The position numbers were made by a program, and so were the translations under genes. DNA of 64,000 nucleotides, taken from positions 1 through 64,000 of the forward strand of contig CAMQVY010000004.1 in NCBI GenBank assembly GCA_947038405.1, in the 5' to 3' direction. The notes beneath the pieces were generated by a model, which had not been told where the DNA came from, ran no database searches, and saw only the letters and a program-made list of their open reading frames with translations. The DNA comes from an uncultured Rikenellaceae bacterium. GTDB taxonomy: Bacteria > Bacteroidota > Bacteroidia > Bacteroidales > Rikenellaceae. Below are positions 54,763 through 64,000 of this stretch, in pieces (position 1 is the first letter of the stretch; each line of letters starts with the position of its first letter).

Positions 54763-55239
54763 TTAAAGATTCGACATCTCTTTTAATTTCTCTCTAGAAC
54801 GCTTCAGCTTTGTAGCGACATTGCATACAGTTAGTCCCGTTATCTCTGCGATCTCCTTATAAGATTTATCCTCTAAATATAGGAGTACAACCATTTTTTC
54901 AACCGTTCTAAGTCTGTTTATTAAGCGATACATTTCACGAATATCATCACTCAAACTCTCTTGCGACAGTAAAGATTCAGCTAGATTAGCGACAGGAACA
55001 CTACTCTTGGGGCGGCGTATATCCTTTCGAGTCTCCGTAATACATGTATTCATCGCCACTCGATATATCCATGTGGAAACAGAGCACTCTTGTCTAAATT
55101 TGGGGAATCCCGCCCAAAGGTTGCAAACCACATCCTGATATAGATCAGCAACTGAGAGTTCGGGAGTTGTATAGATATAACATATCTTATATATGACCCT
55201 CTCATTCTGTTTAATGATTTCAACGAATGCTTTTTTCAT
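54763..55239 (-). CDS. ECF-type RNA polymerase sigma factor
   Basis: A 158-residue sigma-70-family protein. Region 2 (about 10-75) has VADLYQDVVCNLWAGFPKF and STWIYRVAMNTCI, and region 4 (about 100-155) has LVLYLEDKSYKEIAE-type helix-turn-helix text (MVVLLYLEDKSYKEIAEITG and ATKLKRSREKLKE). It likely turns on a small regulon in response to a cell-surface signal. The gene is followed directly by a membrane protein, its likely regulatory partner. Confidence 0.9.
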   Translation of the reverse strand: MKKAFVEIIKQNERVIYKICYIYTTPELSVADLYQDVVCNLWAGFPKFRQECSVSTWIYRVAMNTCITETRKDIRRPKSSVPVANLAESLLSQESLSDDIREMYRLINRLRTVEKMVVLLYLEDKSYKEIAEITGLTVCNVATKLKRSREKLKEMSNL

Positions 55240-55343
55240 CTCACTATCGTTTTGTTTTAGTTCGTAATTTAAATTGCGTTTTATATATTAGACGATAAAA
55301 GCATCTAAAAATGACAAAAACCTTTTTTTATTATCTTTAAAAT

Positions 55344-55389
55344 GCAGGAAACTGCCCTGTGTGGGCGGCGGTGTGTGATCGCACAGAAC
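55344..55389 (-). repeat. REP-like element R7
   Basis: On the minus strand: TCTGTGCGATCACACA then CCGCCGCCCACACAGGGCAG and TTTCCTGC. Hairpin 1 keeps its pairing (TGTG/CACA) although the bases differ from the family, which is what compensating changes would look like. It lies between the sigma-factor and bamD genes. Confidence 0.7.
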
Positions 55390-55498
55390 ATAATAATCCA
55401 ACTAAAATTTATGTTGACTGCCGCCACACAACCCCACCCTCGTAGAGCTCTTCTATAAAACTAAAATAAAATACAAAAAAAAATAATAAATCTACCTA

Positions 55499-55525
55499 TT
55501 GAATCGTTAAATTTATGTAACTTTG
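55499..55525 (+). promoter_or_regulatory. Probable bamD promoter
   Basis: TAACTTTG at 55518-55525 with TTG at 55499-55501 (16-base spacing, shorter than usual), 41 bases before the ATG. Confidence 0.5.
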
Positions 55526-55565
55526 CACAAATTATTGACTTATAAGAAATTTAAGATAAAGTATA

Positions 55566-56483
55566 ATGAATCTAAATTTAGTAAAATTTATAATGTTCAC
55601 TTCACTCGTTGGCTTACTGTCAAGTTGTAGTGAGTATAGTAAGGTACTCAAAAGCGAAGACCCAGAACTTATGTATGATAAGGGTTTAGAGTACTTTGAA
55701 GAGGAGAAATTTTCTAAGACAATATCTCTATTTGAGGAGATAAGTTACATCTACAATAGTACACCAAGAGAGGATTCAATCGCATATTATACTGCCACTA
55801 GCTACTACAAAACAGGCGATATGGCAAGTAGTGGTACTCTATTCAATAACTTTAGACACAAACACAAACGTAGTATCTTTCTTGAAGATGCAGAATATAT
55901 GTATGCAAAAGGGTTTTACTACTCATCACCAGAGCCTTATAGAGATCAAACATTGACGGTTAAAGCTATAATGGCTATTCAAGAGTATCTTGAAAGATAT
56001 CCAAATAGTGCAAAAAAAGAGATCTTAATGGAGAACATTAAAGAACTTACAGGAAAGTTACATGATAAATCATTCCTAAATGCAAAGACATACTATAAGA
56101 TAGGTAAATATAAATCAGCCGTAGTTGCTCTAAAGAATGCAAGTCGCGAATTTACAGATAGTAAACACCAAGAAGAGCTATCATACCTAATCGTAAAGTC
56201 TCATTATTTATTAGCATCTAAATCTTACGAAAGACTACAACGTGATAGATATTTGGATATGATGGATGCTTATTATACCTTTGTATCTGATTACCCAGAG
56301 AGTGACTACAAAAAAGAGCTCGATAAGATGATGCAGTCTGCAAAGAAGTATATCGATCAATTTAAAGAAAACAACTCAACAGATGACTCTAAGGAGGATT
56401 CTAAAGGGAAGAAGAAGAAGGAAAAAAAGAGCAAAATAAAAAACGACAAAAAAGATAATACAGAGTCTAACGATGGAAATTAA
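55566..56483 (+). CDS. bamD: Outer membrane assembly lipoprotein BamD
   Basis: A lipoprotein of the BAM complex that folds outer membrane proteins. The 305-residue protein has a lipobox with Cys at about residue 21 (LLSSC). TPR-like helices cover about 30-260 with the patterns YDKGLEYFEEEKFSKTISLFE and DSIAYYTATSYYKTGDMASS, and FLEDAEYMYAKGFYYSSPEP. The last 45 residues are a low-complexity Lys/Asp/Ser tail. It overlaps rpoZ by 11 bases. Confidence 0.91.
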   Translation: MNLNLVKFIMFTSLVGLLSSCSEYSKVLKSEDPELMYDKGLEYFEEEKFSKTISLFEEISYIYNSTPREDSIAYYTATSYYKTGDMASSGTLFNNFRHKHKRSIFLEDAEYMYAKGFYYSSPEPYRDQTLTVKAIMAIQEYLERYPNSAKKEILMENIKELTGKLHDKSFLNAKTYYKIGKYKSAVVALKNASREFTDSKHQEELSYLIVKSHYLLASKSYERLQRDRYLDMMDAYYTFVSDYPESDYKKELDKMMQSAKKYIDQFKENNSTDDSKEDSKGKKKKEKKSKIKNDKKDNTESNDGN

Positions 56484-56829
56484 GAAAAGCAATATCCCTA
56501 CAAACACTATTACTCGCTCAATAATTGATCTAGAGGCACAAACTGGAAACATTTATGAGTCAATAGTTATAATATCTAAAAGAGCAAACCAACTTGCAGC
56601 AGAGACAAAGCAAGAGTTAACTCGTAAACTAGCTGATTTCTCAAGTACAACAGACTCTTTAGAGGAGACTTTTGAGAATAGAGAGCAGATTGAGATCTCA
56701 AGATACTATGAGAGACTTCCTAAACCTATTCTTGTTGCAACAGAAGAGTTCCTTCAAGATGAGATTTACTACAAGAAGAATGCAGCACCTGAGGAGCCTG
56801 TTGTTGAAGCTCCAAAAAAGAGATCATAA
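56473..56829 (+). CDS. rpoZ: RNA polymerase omega subunit, Rpb6 type
   Basis: A 118-residue protein of the Rpb6/omega family in its Bacteroidota form. The N-terminus has NTITRSIIDLEAQTGNIYES, then IISKRANQLAAETKQEL, which carries the conserved R-A-N pattern. The C-terminus is Pro/Glu/Lys-rich. It assembles and stabilises the RNA polymerase core. Here it overlaps bamD and precedes coaBC, the standard Bacteroidota order. Confidence 0.87.
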   Translation: MEIKKSNIPTNTITRSIIDLEAQTGNIYESIVIISKRANQLAAETKQELTRKLADFSSTTDSLEETFENREQIEISRYYERLPKPILVATEEFLQDEIYYKKNAAPEEPVVEAPKKRS

Positions 56830-56938
56830 TACCGATCCGTTCTATAAAACTAAAACAGCACTACTTACTTGAATCAAATAGTGCGAGTAAGCTAGGTCTG
56901 TAACTATAAACACAGATGTATTTTATTACTATTAACCT

Positions 56939-58144
56939 ATGCTTACAGGGAAAAATATATTACTAGGTGTAACAGGAAGTATAGCAGCTTACAAGGCTGC
57001 TATACTTGTACGTGCACTTGTCAAAGAGGGCGCAAACGTAAAAGTCATTATGACTCCTCTTGCAAAACACTTCATTACTCCACTTACATTAGCAACTCTA
57101 TGCAAGAACCCAATTCTTGTAGACTTTTTCAACCCCGAAGATGGCAGTTGGAATAGCCACATATCATTGGGCGAGTGGGCAGATGCTTATCTTATAGCTC
57201 CTGCAACTGCAAATACTATGGCTAAAATGGCAAATGGCATTGCGGATAATCTTCTATTAACAACATACCTATCAGCAAGAAGCCCAGTATATATATCTCC
57301 AGCGATGGACTTAGATATGTATGCACACCCAACAACACAAGAGAATATATCAAAACTAAGAAATTTAGGTGTTGGTGTAATTGAACCTGGAGATGGTGAA
57401 CTTGCCAGTGGCCTTATAGGCAAAGGTAGGATGGCTGAACCTGATGAGATTGTTGAGTATTTAAAACATGAGTTTGCTCTAAAAAAAAAACTTTCAGGTA
57501 AACACTTTATCATAACTGCTGGAGCTACAATCGAACCAATAGATCCTGTTCGCTACATCTCGAACCACTCGACTGGCAAGATGGGATATGCAATTGCTGG
57601 AGAGTTGGCGAATCGTGGAGCAGAGGTTACAATGATTAGTGGCAAAACAAATCTTAGTACTCCAAAGGGTGTTAAGCGTATTGATGTAACAACAGCTCAA
57701 GAGATGTTAGAGGCTACAAATATAGCTTTTACAGAGTGTGATGGAGCAATTATGTGCGCAGCAGTTGCCGACTACACACCATGTGAAGTTAGCACACTAA
57801 AGATAAAGAAAAAAGAGGATGACTTATCTATATCTCTAAAAAAGACTAAAGATATTGCCGCAGAACTAGGATTAAATAAGGGAGATAAATTACTTATTGG
57901 TTTTGCTCTTGAAACAGACAACGAACAAGCGAATGCACTCTCTAAACTGGAGCGAAAGAATCTTGATTTTATAGTTCTTAACTCCCTTCAAGATAAAGGT
58001 GCAGGGTTTGGACACGATACAAATAAAGTAACAATAATCTCCCGCAATGGAGAAGTTACACCCTACCCTCTATCATCAAAGAGTGAAATTGCGGATAGAA
58101 TTGTAGATAAAATTGAAAACTATTTTCACGAAACACACTCTTAG
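56939..58144 (+). CDS. coaBC: Bifunctional phosphopantothenoylcysteine synthetase/decarboxylase
   Basis: It makes 4'-phosphopantetheine from 4'-phosphopantothenate and cysteine in CoA synthesis. The 401-residue protein has an N-terminal flavin-dependent decarboxylase (to about 185) with ILLGVTGSIAAYKA at the start, the active-site His in SWNSHISLGEWAD near 66, and APATANTMAKMANGIADNLL near 84. The C-terminal synthetase part begins near 188 with the motif ITAGATIEPIDPVRYISNHS. It follows rpoZ by about 110 bases and precedes recN. Confidence 0.95.
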   Translation: MLTGKNILLGVTGSIAAYKAAILVRALVKEGANVKVIMTPLAKHFITPLTLATLCKNPILVDFFNPEDGSWNSHISLGEWADAYLIAPATANTMAKMANGIADNLLLTTYLSARSPVYISPAMDLDMYAHPTTQENISKLRNLGVGVIEPGDGELASGLIGKGRMAEPDEIVEYLKHEFALKKKLSGKHFIITAGATIEPIDPVRYISNHSTGKMGYAIAGELANRGAEVTMISGKTNLSTPKGVKRIDVTTAQEMLEATNIAFTECDGAIMCAAVADYTPCEVSTLKIKKKEDDLSISLKKTKDIAAELGLNKGDKLLIGFALETDNEQANALSKLERKNLDFIVLNSLQDKGAGFGHDTNKVTIISRNGEVTPYPLSSKSEIADRIVDKIENYFHETHS

Positions 58145-58164
58145 GTTATAACAGATCATTAATT

Positions 58165-59820
58165 ATGCTTCAAAAATTATCAATAGAAAATTATGCACTG
58201 ATAGATAGCTTAGAGTTGCAGTTCAGCGACACTCTAAATATCATCACAGGAGAGACTGGTGCAGGTAAGTCCATACTACTTGGGGCACTTGGCCTACTAC
58301 TTGGTAACCGTGCAGATGCTAATGTTATAAAAAATGGCAAAAAAAGTTGTATTGTAGAGGGTGAATTTCAAATTACCAATTACAATTTAGATCTTTTTTT
58401 TGCTAAAAATGACTTAGACTATAACGATAATACAGTAGTCCGAAGAGTTATCAACTCATCGGGCAAGAGTCGTGCATACATTAATGATCTACCAGTATCA
58501 ATTAGCATCCTTAAAGAGTTTGTATCTAAATTAGTTGACATACACTCTCAGCACCAAACTTTACAAATTGCAGATGAAGAGTTTAGAATTAATGTATGTG
58601 ATAAGATTGGAAATAACGAGGATACACTACGCGGATATAAAGATACGTACAGTCGGTTAAAAGGAGCACAATCTGAGCTAAAGATAGCCGAGGAGGCTAA
58701 GAACTCTTCGGCAAGAGATAAAGAGTGGTTGATGTTTCAAATTGAAGAGCTATCAATTGCTAAGCTAGAAAAAGGTGAACTACTGGAACTTGAAACTGAG
58801 TTGAAAGAGTTAAGCAATGCAGATGAGATAAAGAGTGCACTAACAGTAGCTAGTGATACTCTAGGTGCAGATGAGAATGGTCTTTTATCGACACTAAAAA
58901 GTATTCAAGTTGCATTAGACCGAGTTGGAAATGTCTATCCTTTTGCTGCAAATATCGCATCAAGAGTAAAGAGTTCATATGTAGAGTTGAAAGATATTGA
59001 AGATGAGATTAGTGATAAAATGTATAGTATTGAATCTACTCCAGAGCGACTTAGTTTCGTTGAAGAGCGACTAAATACAATATACACACTTCAACAAAAA
59101 CATAGAGTTCAAAGTGAAGAGGAGTTAATTACACTACTTGAAGAGTACAATTATAAACTATCTCAAATTGATGGTAGTGATGATAGAATTAAAGAGTTAA
59201 AGGAGTTAATTAACACACTGAATATAGAGGCGACAGGGATTGCAGACAAGCTCACAAAAAGTAGAGGCGAAGCAGGAGTTATACTATCTAAATATATCGA
59301 GAGTGCTCTTTCTGGTCTTGGCATTGAAAATAGTACATTTATTGTTGACATCAATAAATCTGAAAAATTGAGGAGTAGCGGTCAAGATATTATCAATATT
59401 CTCTTCTCAGCAAATAAAAACCTACCAGCAAGAGCCATAGATAAAGTTGCATCGGGAGGAGAGTTATCAAGAGTTATGTTAGCCCTAAAATCCTTAGTTG
59501 CAAAATCTAGTAAATTACCAACAATTATTTTTGATGAGATTGACACTGGAGTATCTGGTCAGGTGGCAGATAAAATAGGTAATATAGTTACAGAACTATC
59601 AAATAACATGCAGGTTATTAATATCACACACTTACCTCAAGTTGCCTCTAAGGGTAATACTCATTGGTATGTGTATAAAGATAACAGCGGAGAGACAACA
59701 ACAACTTGTATTATACTCCTCGATGAAGTTCAACGAGTAGAACAGATTGCAAAGATGATTAGCGGCAGCCAAATAACACAGGCAGCTAGGGATCAGGCAA
59801 TTTTACTATTAAAAAAGTAA
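58165..59820 (+). CDS. recN: DNA repair protein RecN
   Basis: An SMC-like ATPase of 551 residues used in double-strand break repair. Walker A ITGETGAGKSILLGALGLLL lies near 29-48. The middle forms a coiled coil (about 150-370), and the C-terminal half has the signature VASGGELSRVMLALKSLV near 429 and the Walker B IIFDEIDTGVSGQVADK near 452. It lies 20 bases after coaBC. A weak hairpin is found 112 bases after its stop. Confidence 0.96.
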   Translation: MLQKLSIENYALIDSLELQFSDTLNIITGETGAGKSILLGALGLLLGNRADANVIKNGKKSCIVEGEFQITNYNLDLFFAKNDLDYNDNTVVRRVINSSGKSRAYINDLPVSISILKEFVSKLVDIHSQHQTLQIADEEFRINVCDKIGNNEDTLRGYKDTYSRLKGAQSELKIAEEAKNSSARDKEWLMFQIEELSIAKLEKGELLELETELKELSNADEIKSALTVASDTLGADENGLLSTLKSIQVALDRVGNVYPFAANIASRVKSSYVELKDIEDEISDKMYSIESTPERLSFVEERLNTIYTLQQKHRVQSEEELITLLEEYNYKLSQIDGSDDRIKELKELINTLNIEATGIADKLTKSRGEAGVILSKYIESALSGLGIENSTFIVDINKSEKLRSSGQDIINILFSANKNLPARAIDKVASGGELSRVMLALKSLVAKSSKLPTIIFDEIDTGVSGQVADKIGNIVTELSNNMQVINITHLPQVASKGNTHWYVYKDNSGETTTTCIILLDEVQRVEQIAKMISGSQITQAARDQAILLLKK

Positions 59821-59931
59821 ATATATAGTTTAAGTATTTTTTTTGATAGCAAAATAGATTAATCTCCCCTTATTTACTCTATAGTTTACATGTTTCATTA
59901 TAATATGTAACCATAATAAACAAAGTCACTT

Positions 59932-59954
59932 ACACTCTCATTTTATGTGAGTGT
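59932..59954 (+). terminator. Weak hairpin after recN
   Basis: ACACTCTCA (59932-59940) and TGTGAGTGT (59946-59954) can pair with one mismatch. There is no T-run after it, so it is uncertain as a terminator. Confidence 0.3.
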
Positions 59955-59982
59955 TAAAAATCATTTCTGTTACTTTCAAAAT

Positions 59983-60013
59983 TTTGTTTTAATCGCAAAA
60001 ATTCATACATTTG
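59983..60013 (+). promoter_or_regulatory. Promoter of the leucine operon
   Basis: TTTG (59983-59986) and TACATTTG (60006-60013) are exactly 19 bases apart. Transcription would start near 60020, so the ATG at 60077 is the leuA start and the longer ORF from 60011 is not used. Confidence 0.82.
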
Positions 60014-60076
60014 TGGTTAGCTCAACTCATATTTTTGAGCGCAAAAAATATTGTATTTAATAAAAACAACATAATT

Positions 60077-61594
60077 ATGAGTGATAAATTATATATATTT
60101 GACACGACATTGAGAGATGGAGAACAAGTCCCTGGCTGCCAACTGAACACAGTAGAGAAGATGGAGGTTGCTAGAATGCTCGAAGGTCTTGGTGTTGATG
60201 TTATTGAAGCAGGTTTTCCGATCTCAAGTCCTGGAGACTTTGCATCTGTTCAAGCAATATCTAAAGCAGTATCATTACCAACTATTTGTGCTCTAACTAG
60301 AGCCGTAGAGAAAGATATAGACGTAGCTGCTGATGCCCTCACTTTTGCAAAAAGAAAAAGAATACATACAGGAATCGGAGTCTCTCCATTCCACATCTAT
60401 GATAAGTTAAAAAGTAATCCAGACGAAATTATCGCCAGAGCTGTTGCGGCAGTAAAGTATGCGAAGAGATACGTGGAGGATGTAGAGTTCTATGCAGAAG
60501 ATGCAGGACGTGCAGAACATGAATATTTAGCAAGAGTTGTTGAAGCTGTAATTAAAGCGGGTGCTACGGTTGTTAATATTCCTGATACTACTGGATATTG
60601 TCTTCCTCACCAATATGGTGCGAAGATCAAATACCTTATGGAGAATGTTAAAGGTGTACACAATGCTATCCTTTCAACACACTGCCATAATGACTTGGGA
60701 ATGGCAACTGCAAATACATTAGCAGGAGTATTCAACGGCGCAAGACAAGTCGAGGTTACAATCAATGGTATCGGAGAGAGAGCTGGTAATACATCTTTGG
60801 AAGAGGTTGTTATGACACTAAGATGTCATAAAGATTTAGGTATTGACACTGATATAAAATCAAACCTAATCACAAAGGCTAGTCACTTAGTTTCGAGTCT
60901 TATGAATATGCCCGTACAATCAAACAAAGCTATTGTTGGACGTAACGCATTCGCACACTCTTCAGGTATCCACCAAGATGGTTTCCTAAAAAACAGAGAA
61001 AATTATGAGATTATAAACCCTGTTGATGTTGGGGTAAATGAATCTGTTATAGCTCTTACTGCAAGAAGTGGACGCGCTGCGCTTAATCATAGATTAGAAC
61101 TTATAGGATATAGACTACAGCAGAGTGAACTTGATGAGATTTACACTAAATTTTTAGAGCTAGCTGACAGCAAAAAAGATATTAGAGATGAGGATTTACT
61201 ATTCCTTGTAGGAGATGTTGCAAGTGTTACAGAGTGTAATATCAAACTAAAACACCTACAAGTTATGACAGGAATGCTTGTACCAAGTGCAACTATCGGA
61301 ATGATGTTTGGTCTAAACGAACGCATAGCGACAAGTACTGGTAATGGTCCTATCGATGCAGCAGTTAATGCAATCAGATCACTTATAGTTGAAGATGTTT
61401 GGATTAGCGAATTTATCCTTCAGTCTATGACTAAAGGTAGTGACGATATTGGTCGTGTACATATTCAAGTTAGATGTGGAGATAAAGTTGCGCATGGATT
61501 TGCAGCACACACAGATACTGTAAGAGCTGGTACTGAGGCATTTATTGATGGACTTAGAAAACTTGGTGTTACAGAGAAAGTAGAGGTTAAATAG
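60077..61594 (+). CDS. leuA: 2-isopropylmalate synthase
   Basis: The first committed step of leucine synthesis, joining acetyl-CoA with 2-oxoisovalerate. The protein has about 505 residues from the ATG at 60077, starting [20 protein letters not shown], the HMGL-like signature. The catalytic barrel has [18 protein letters not shown] near 203 (His and Asp metal ligands) and [11 protein letters not shown] near 300. The C-terminal LeuA dimer/allosteric domain starts at about 395, where leucine feedback usually acts. leuC, leuD and leuB follow, which supports leuA over a citramalate synthase. Confidence 0.95.
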   Translation: MSDKLYIFDTTLRDGEQVPGCQLNTVEKMEVARMLEGLGVDVIEAGFPISSPGDFASVQAISKAVSLPTICALTRAVEKDIDVAADALTFAKRKRIHTGIGVSPFHIYDKLKSNPDEIIARAVAAVKYAKRYVEDVEFYAEDAGRAEHEYLARVVEAVIKAGATVVNIPDTTGYCLPHQYGAKIKYLMENVKGVHNAILSTHCHNDLGMATANTLAGVFNGARQVEVTINGIGERAGNTSLEEVVMTLRCHKDLGIDTDIKSNLITKASHLVSSLMNMPVQSNKAIVGRNAFAHSSGIHQDGFLKNRENYEIINPVDVGVNESVIALTARSGRAALNHRLELIGYRLQQSELDEIYTKFLELADSKKDIRDEDLLFLVGDVASVTECNIKLKHLQVMTGMLVPSATIGMMFGLNERIATSTGNGPIDAAVNAIRSLIVEDVWISEFILQSMTKGSDDIGRVHIQVRCGDKVAHGFAAHTDTVRAGTEAFIDGLRKLGVTEKVEVK

Positions 61595-61698
61595 TCTCGA
61601 TTATTAAGTTTTACAAAACTACCCTACTCAGATGATACTACGAAATTGTAGAGAAGATAGTGGGTTGACACAAAAATTAATTGATAATATATATTAAG

Positions 61699-63102
61699 AT
61701 GGGTAAGACACTTTTTGATAAGATATGGGATGCGCATATTGTTCGCCATTTAGATGGAGGACGAGATGTTCTATACATAGATAGACACTATATTCACGAG
61801 GTTACATCTCCAGTTGCATTTTTGGGATTGAAAAATAGAGGGCTAAAAATTGCTCGTCCAAACCAAACAACTGCAACCGCAGACCATAATGTACCAACAA
61901 TCAACCAACATCTTCCAGTAAAGGACGTTCAGTCAAAAGGGCAATTAGACGCCTTTGAAGCTAATTGTAAAGAGAATGGTATTGAGCATTTTGGTTTGGG
62001 ACACGAGAAGAATGGAGTTGTACATATCATTGGCCCTGAGCTAGGATTTACACAACCAGGAATGACAATCGTATGTGGCGATAGTCATACATCTACTCAT
62101 GGAGCATTTGGAGCTGTTGCATTTGGCGTAGGTACATCTGAAGTTGAGATGGTATTTGCATCACAATGTATTATGCAGCCTAAGCCAAAGAAGATGAAAA
62201 TCACTGTAAATGGCGAGATGAAAAAAGGAGTTACATCGAAAGATGTAATTTTATATATTATTGCTCAAATCTCTGCATCTGGAGGAACAGGTCACTTTAT
62301 TGAATTTACGGGTGATACATTCCGCGCTATGAGCATGGAAGAGAGAATGACAGTTTGTAACATGAGTATCGAATGTGGTGCAAGAGGCGGAATTATCGCT
62401 CCAGACCAAACAACATTTGACTATGTTAATGGTAGAGAGAATGCCCCTAAAGGCGAAGCTTTTGAAGAGGCTGTAAACAGATGGAAAGAGTTATATTCTG
62501 ATGAAGATGCAATATTTGATACTGAATATGTATTTGAATCTTCAGATATTGAACCAATGATCACCTACGGAACTAATCCAGGAATGGGAATGGGAATCAC
62601 AGCATCAATTCCAACGGGAGCAAGTTTAGAGGGAAGTGATAAAATTTCATTCGATAAATCTCTTGAATATATGGGATTTACAGGAGGGGATAAAATGATT
62701 GGCAAAAGAGTTGATTATGTATTTTTAGGTAGCTGTACAAATGGTCGTATTGAAGATTTTAGACTATTTGCAAATGCTGTTAAAGGCAGCAAAAAAGCAG
62801 ATAATATAATTGCATGGTTAGTTCCTGGTTCTAAAGCTGTTGCAACACAGATAGTAACAGAGGGGCTTGACAAAATTTTGGAAGCAGCAGGATTTGAAGT
62901 TCGTGAACCAGGATGCTCTGCATGTCTGGCAATGAATGAAGATAAAATTCCAACAGATATGTACAGTGTTTCAACATCAAATAGAAACTTTGAAGGGCGT
63001 CAAGGTCCAGGAGCAAGAACACTTCTAGCTGGACCACTAGTTGCGGCAGCTGCTGCAATAAGCGGCACAATTCAAGATCCAAGAGAGCTTTTTAATCTCT
63101 AA
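61699..63102 (+). CDS. leuC: 3-isopropylmalate dehydratase large subunit
   Basis: The large subunit of the aconitase-type dehydratase that isomerises 2- to 3-isopropylmalate. The protein has about 467 residues from the ATG at 61699 ([15 protein letters not shown]). I did not use the earlier TTG. The Fe-S cluster cysteines are in [13 protein letters not shown] near 345 and GCSACLAMN near 407-415, and the substrate pattern [17 protein letters not shown] is near 131. It is followed by leuD after 16 bases. Confidence 0.96.
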   Translation: MGKTLFDKIWDAHIVRHLDGGRDVLYIDRHYIHEVTSPVAFLGLKNRGLKIARPNQTTATADHNVPTINQHLPVKDVQSKGQLDAFEANCKENGIEHFGLGHEKNGVVHIIGPELGFTQPGMTIVCGDSHTSTHGAFGAVAFGVGTSEVEMVFASQCIMQPKPKKMKITVNGEMKKGVTSKDVILYIIAQISASGGTGHFIEFTGDTFRAMSMEERMTVCNMSIECGARGGIIAPDQTTFDYVNGRENAPKGEAFEEAVNRWKELYSDEDAIFDTEYVFESSDIEPMITYGTNPGMGMGITASIPTGASLEGSDKISFDKSLEYMGFTGGDKMIGKRVDYVFLGSCTNGRIEDFRLFANAVKGSKKADNIIAWLVPGSKAVATQIVTEGLDKILEAAGFEVREPGCSACLAMNEDKIPTDMYSVSTSNRNFEGRQGPGARTLLAGPLVAAAAAISGTIQDPRELFNL

Positions 63103-63118
63103 ACTTATCACGACGATT

Positions 63119-63706
63119 ATGGCATTACAAAAATTTAGCACACTTACATCGGGCGGAGTTCCCGTAGAGATAGAAAATGTAGATACAGACCAGATCATCC
63201 CAGCAAGATTTTTGAAAGCTGTGGAGCGCAAGGGATTTGGAGATAACTTATTTAGAGATTGGCGATATGATAATCAAAATAATCCTATCGCAGAGTTCCC
63301 TCTGAATAATCCAGCCTATGATGGTGAGATAATGTTTGCATCAAAAAACTTTGGCTGTGGATCTTCAAGAGAACACGCTGCATGGTCAATTTATGACTAT
63401 GGATTTAAAGTTGTAGTATCTAGTTTTTTCGCAGATATATTCAAGAACAATGCTCTTAACAATGGACTACTACCGATACAAGTTAGTGAGGTATTTTTAG
63501 CAGAGGCATTTAGTGAAATTGCAAAAAATAGTGCAACAACATTCTCTGTTGACCTACCTACTCAGAGCATAAAAATCGACTCAACGGGCAGAACCGAGAG
63601 TTTTACAATTGACGGGTACAAGAAAGAGTGCTTGCTCAACGGTTATGATGATGTAGACTATCTTCGTAGTATCATTGATACGATTGAAAAATTTGAAAAT
63701 AAATAA
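63119..63706 (+). CDS. leuD: 3-isopropylmalate dehydratase small subunit
   Basis: The swivelling small subunit of the same enzyme, 195 residues. [15 protein letters not shown] near 19-33 and [18 protein letters not shown] near 79-96 are typical. It lies 16 bases after leuC and 5 bases before leuB, so all four leu genes are one operon. Confidence 0.95.
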   Translation: MALQKFSTLTSGGVPVEIENVDTDQIIPARFLKAVERKGFGDNLFRDWRYDNQNNPIAEFPLNNPAYDGEIMFASKNFGCGSSREHAAWSIYDYGFKVVVSSFFADIFKNNALNNGLLPIQVSEVFLAEAFSEIAKNSATTFSVDLPTQSIKIDSTGRTESFTIDGYKKECLLNGYDDVDYLRSIIDTIEKFENK

Positions 63707-63711
63707 TAACT

Positions 63712-64000
63712 ATGGAATTTAAAATAGCATTACTTCCTGGAGATGGAATTGGTCCAGAGATCGTAAACGAAGCGGTAAAAGCATTAAATGTCATCGCAGA
63801 TAAGTATTCACACACTTTCACATATGAGACAGCACTTGTTGGAGCATGTGCGATTGATGCAACTGGAGATCCATATCCAGAGTCAACACATGAAGTTTGT
63901 AGTAATTCAGATGCAATACTTTTTGGTGCAATAGGTGATCCTAAATATGATAATGATCCAAATGCAAAAGTACGTCCAGAACAGGGACTTTTACGTATGC
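63712..64000 (+). CDS. leuB: 3-isopropylmalate dehydrogenase, partial (runs off the window)
   Basis: The third step of leucine synthesis oxidises 3-isopropylmalate with NAD+. The first 96 codons are present, starting at ATG 63712: [20 protein letters not shown], the isocitrate/isopropylmalate dehydrogenase start (LPGDGIGPE). The pattern [15 protein letters not shown] follows. The 3' part lies beyond the window. It starts 5 bases after leuD. Confidence 0.93.
   Translation, partial: MEFKIALLPGDGIGPEIVNEAVKALNVIADKYSHTFTYETALVGACAIDATGDPYPESTHEVCSNSDAILFGAIGDPKYDNDPNAKVRPEQGLLRM

Noticed and set aside
60011-60076. Upstream start for leuA giving 527 residues
   Set aside because: It begins inside the -7 promoter box; the protein proper starts [17 protein letters not shown] at 60077.

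Overview
The window is about 37-40% GC by eye and comes from a bacterium of the phylum Bacteroidota, most likely order Bacteroidales and perhaps Rikenellaceae-like. I infer this from the 16S rRNA gene, from repeated promoters of the phylum type (TTTG, about 19 bases, TAnnTTTG), and from phylum-typical gene families: GSIII glutamine synthetase, DUF4919, DUF4251 and DUF1573 proteins, BioG, Rpb6-type omega, and GH20 hexosaminidases. No database search was possible, so the family-level placement is tentative.

Layout. 1-2.5 kb: the 3'-to-5' minus-strand 16S rRNA gene, with its spacer, leader and an array of repeated promoter units. 2.5-9.7 kb: two tandem TM2-domain proteins, a thioredoxin-fold lipid/periplasm-type protein, the rplM-rpsI-rpsB-tsf translation operon, a clostripain-family lipoprotein and a DUF4919 protein. 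10-15.4 kb: glutamine synthetase III, an ABC-F ATPase, a CNNM/CorC-type membrane protein and tRNA-Gly. 15.5-26.6 kb: two GH20 hexosaminidases, two small exported lipoproteins, an acyl-CoA synthetase/ACP/acyltransferase fusion, tpiA and lysS. 27-33.6 kb: a RelA/SpoT protein, YbaN, the menaquinone (futalosine route) genes mqnB and mqnD, then bioF-bioG-bioC. 33.7-42 kb: RNase P RNA, queA, a YgiQ radical-SAM protein, dnaB, a ComM/YifB ATPase and ComEC. 42-48 kb: DUF2148 ferredoxin, the electron-bifurcating pair nfnB/nfnA, a DUF1573 protein, and bioB and bioD divergently arranged. 48-50.8 kb: a low-GC accessory pocket bounded by duplicated tRNA-Asn genes and tRNA-Met. 51-55.2 kb: lipA-lipB, an alpha-oxoamine synthase, and an ECF sigma factor with a membrane partner. 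55.5-64 kb: bamD-rpoZ-coaBC-recN and a leucine operon leuA-leuC-leuD-leuB that runs off the window.

How it fits together. Much of the window is cofactor and core metabolism: biotin (bioF, G, C, B, D; bioA not present here), menaquinone, lipoate, coenzyme A, leucine and nitrogen assimilation. NfnAB suggests fermentative or anaerobic redox balancing. Two GH20 enzymes plus a clostripain-type protease suggest use of host or mucin glycans and proteins (inference).

Most unusual items: (1) a dispersed family of roughly 42-base double-hairpin REP-like elements, seven copies in 64 kb, all intergenic; (2) a tandem pair of about 130-base long-hairpin repeats between lysS and rel; (3) four promoter repeats upstream of the 16S gene; (4) an ATPase gene whose conserved N-terminal coding sequence extends upstream of any ATG/GTG/TTG start, beside two paralogous unknown small proteins.
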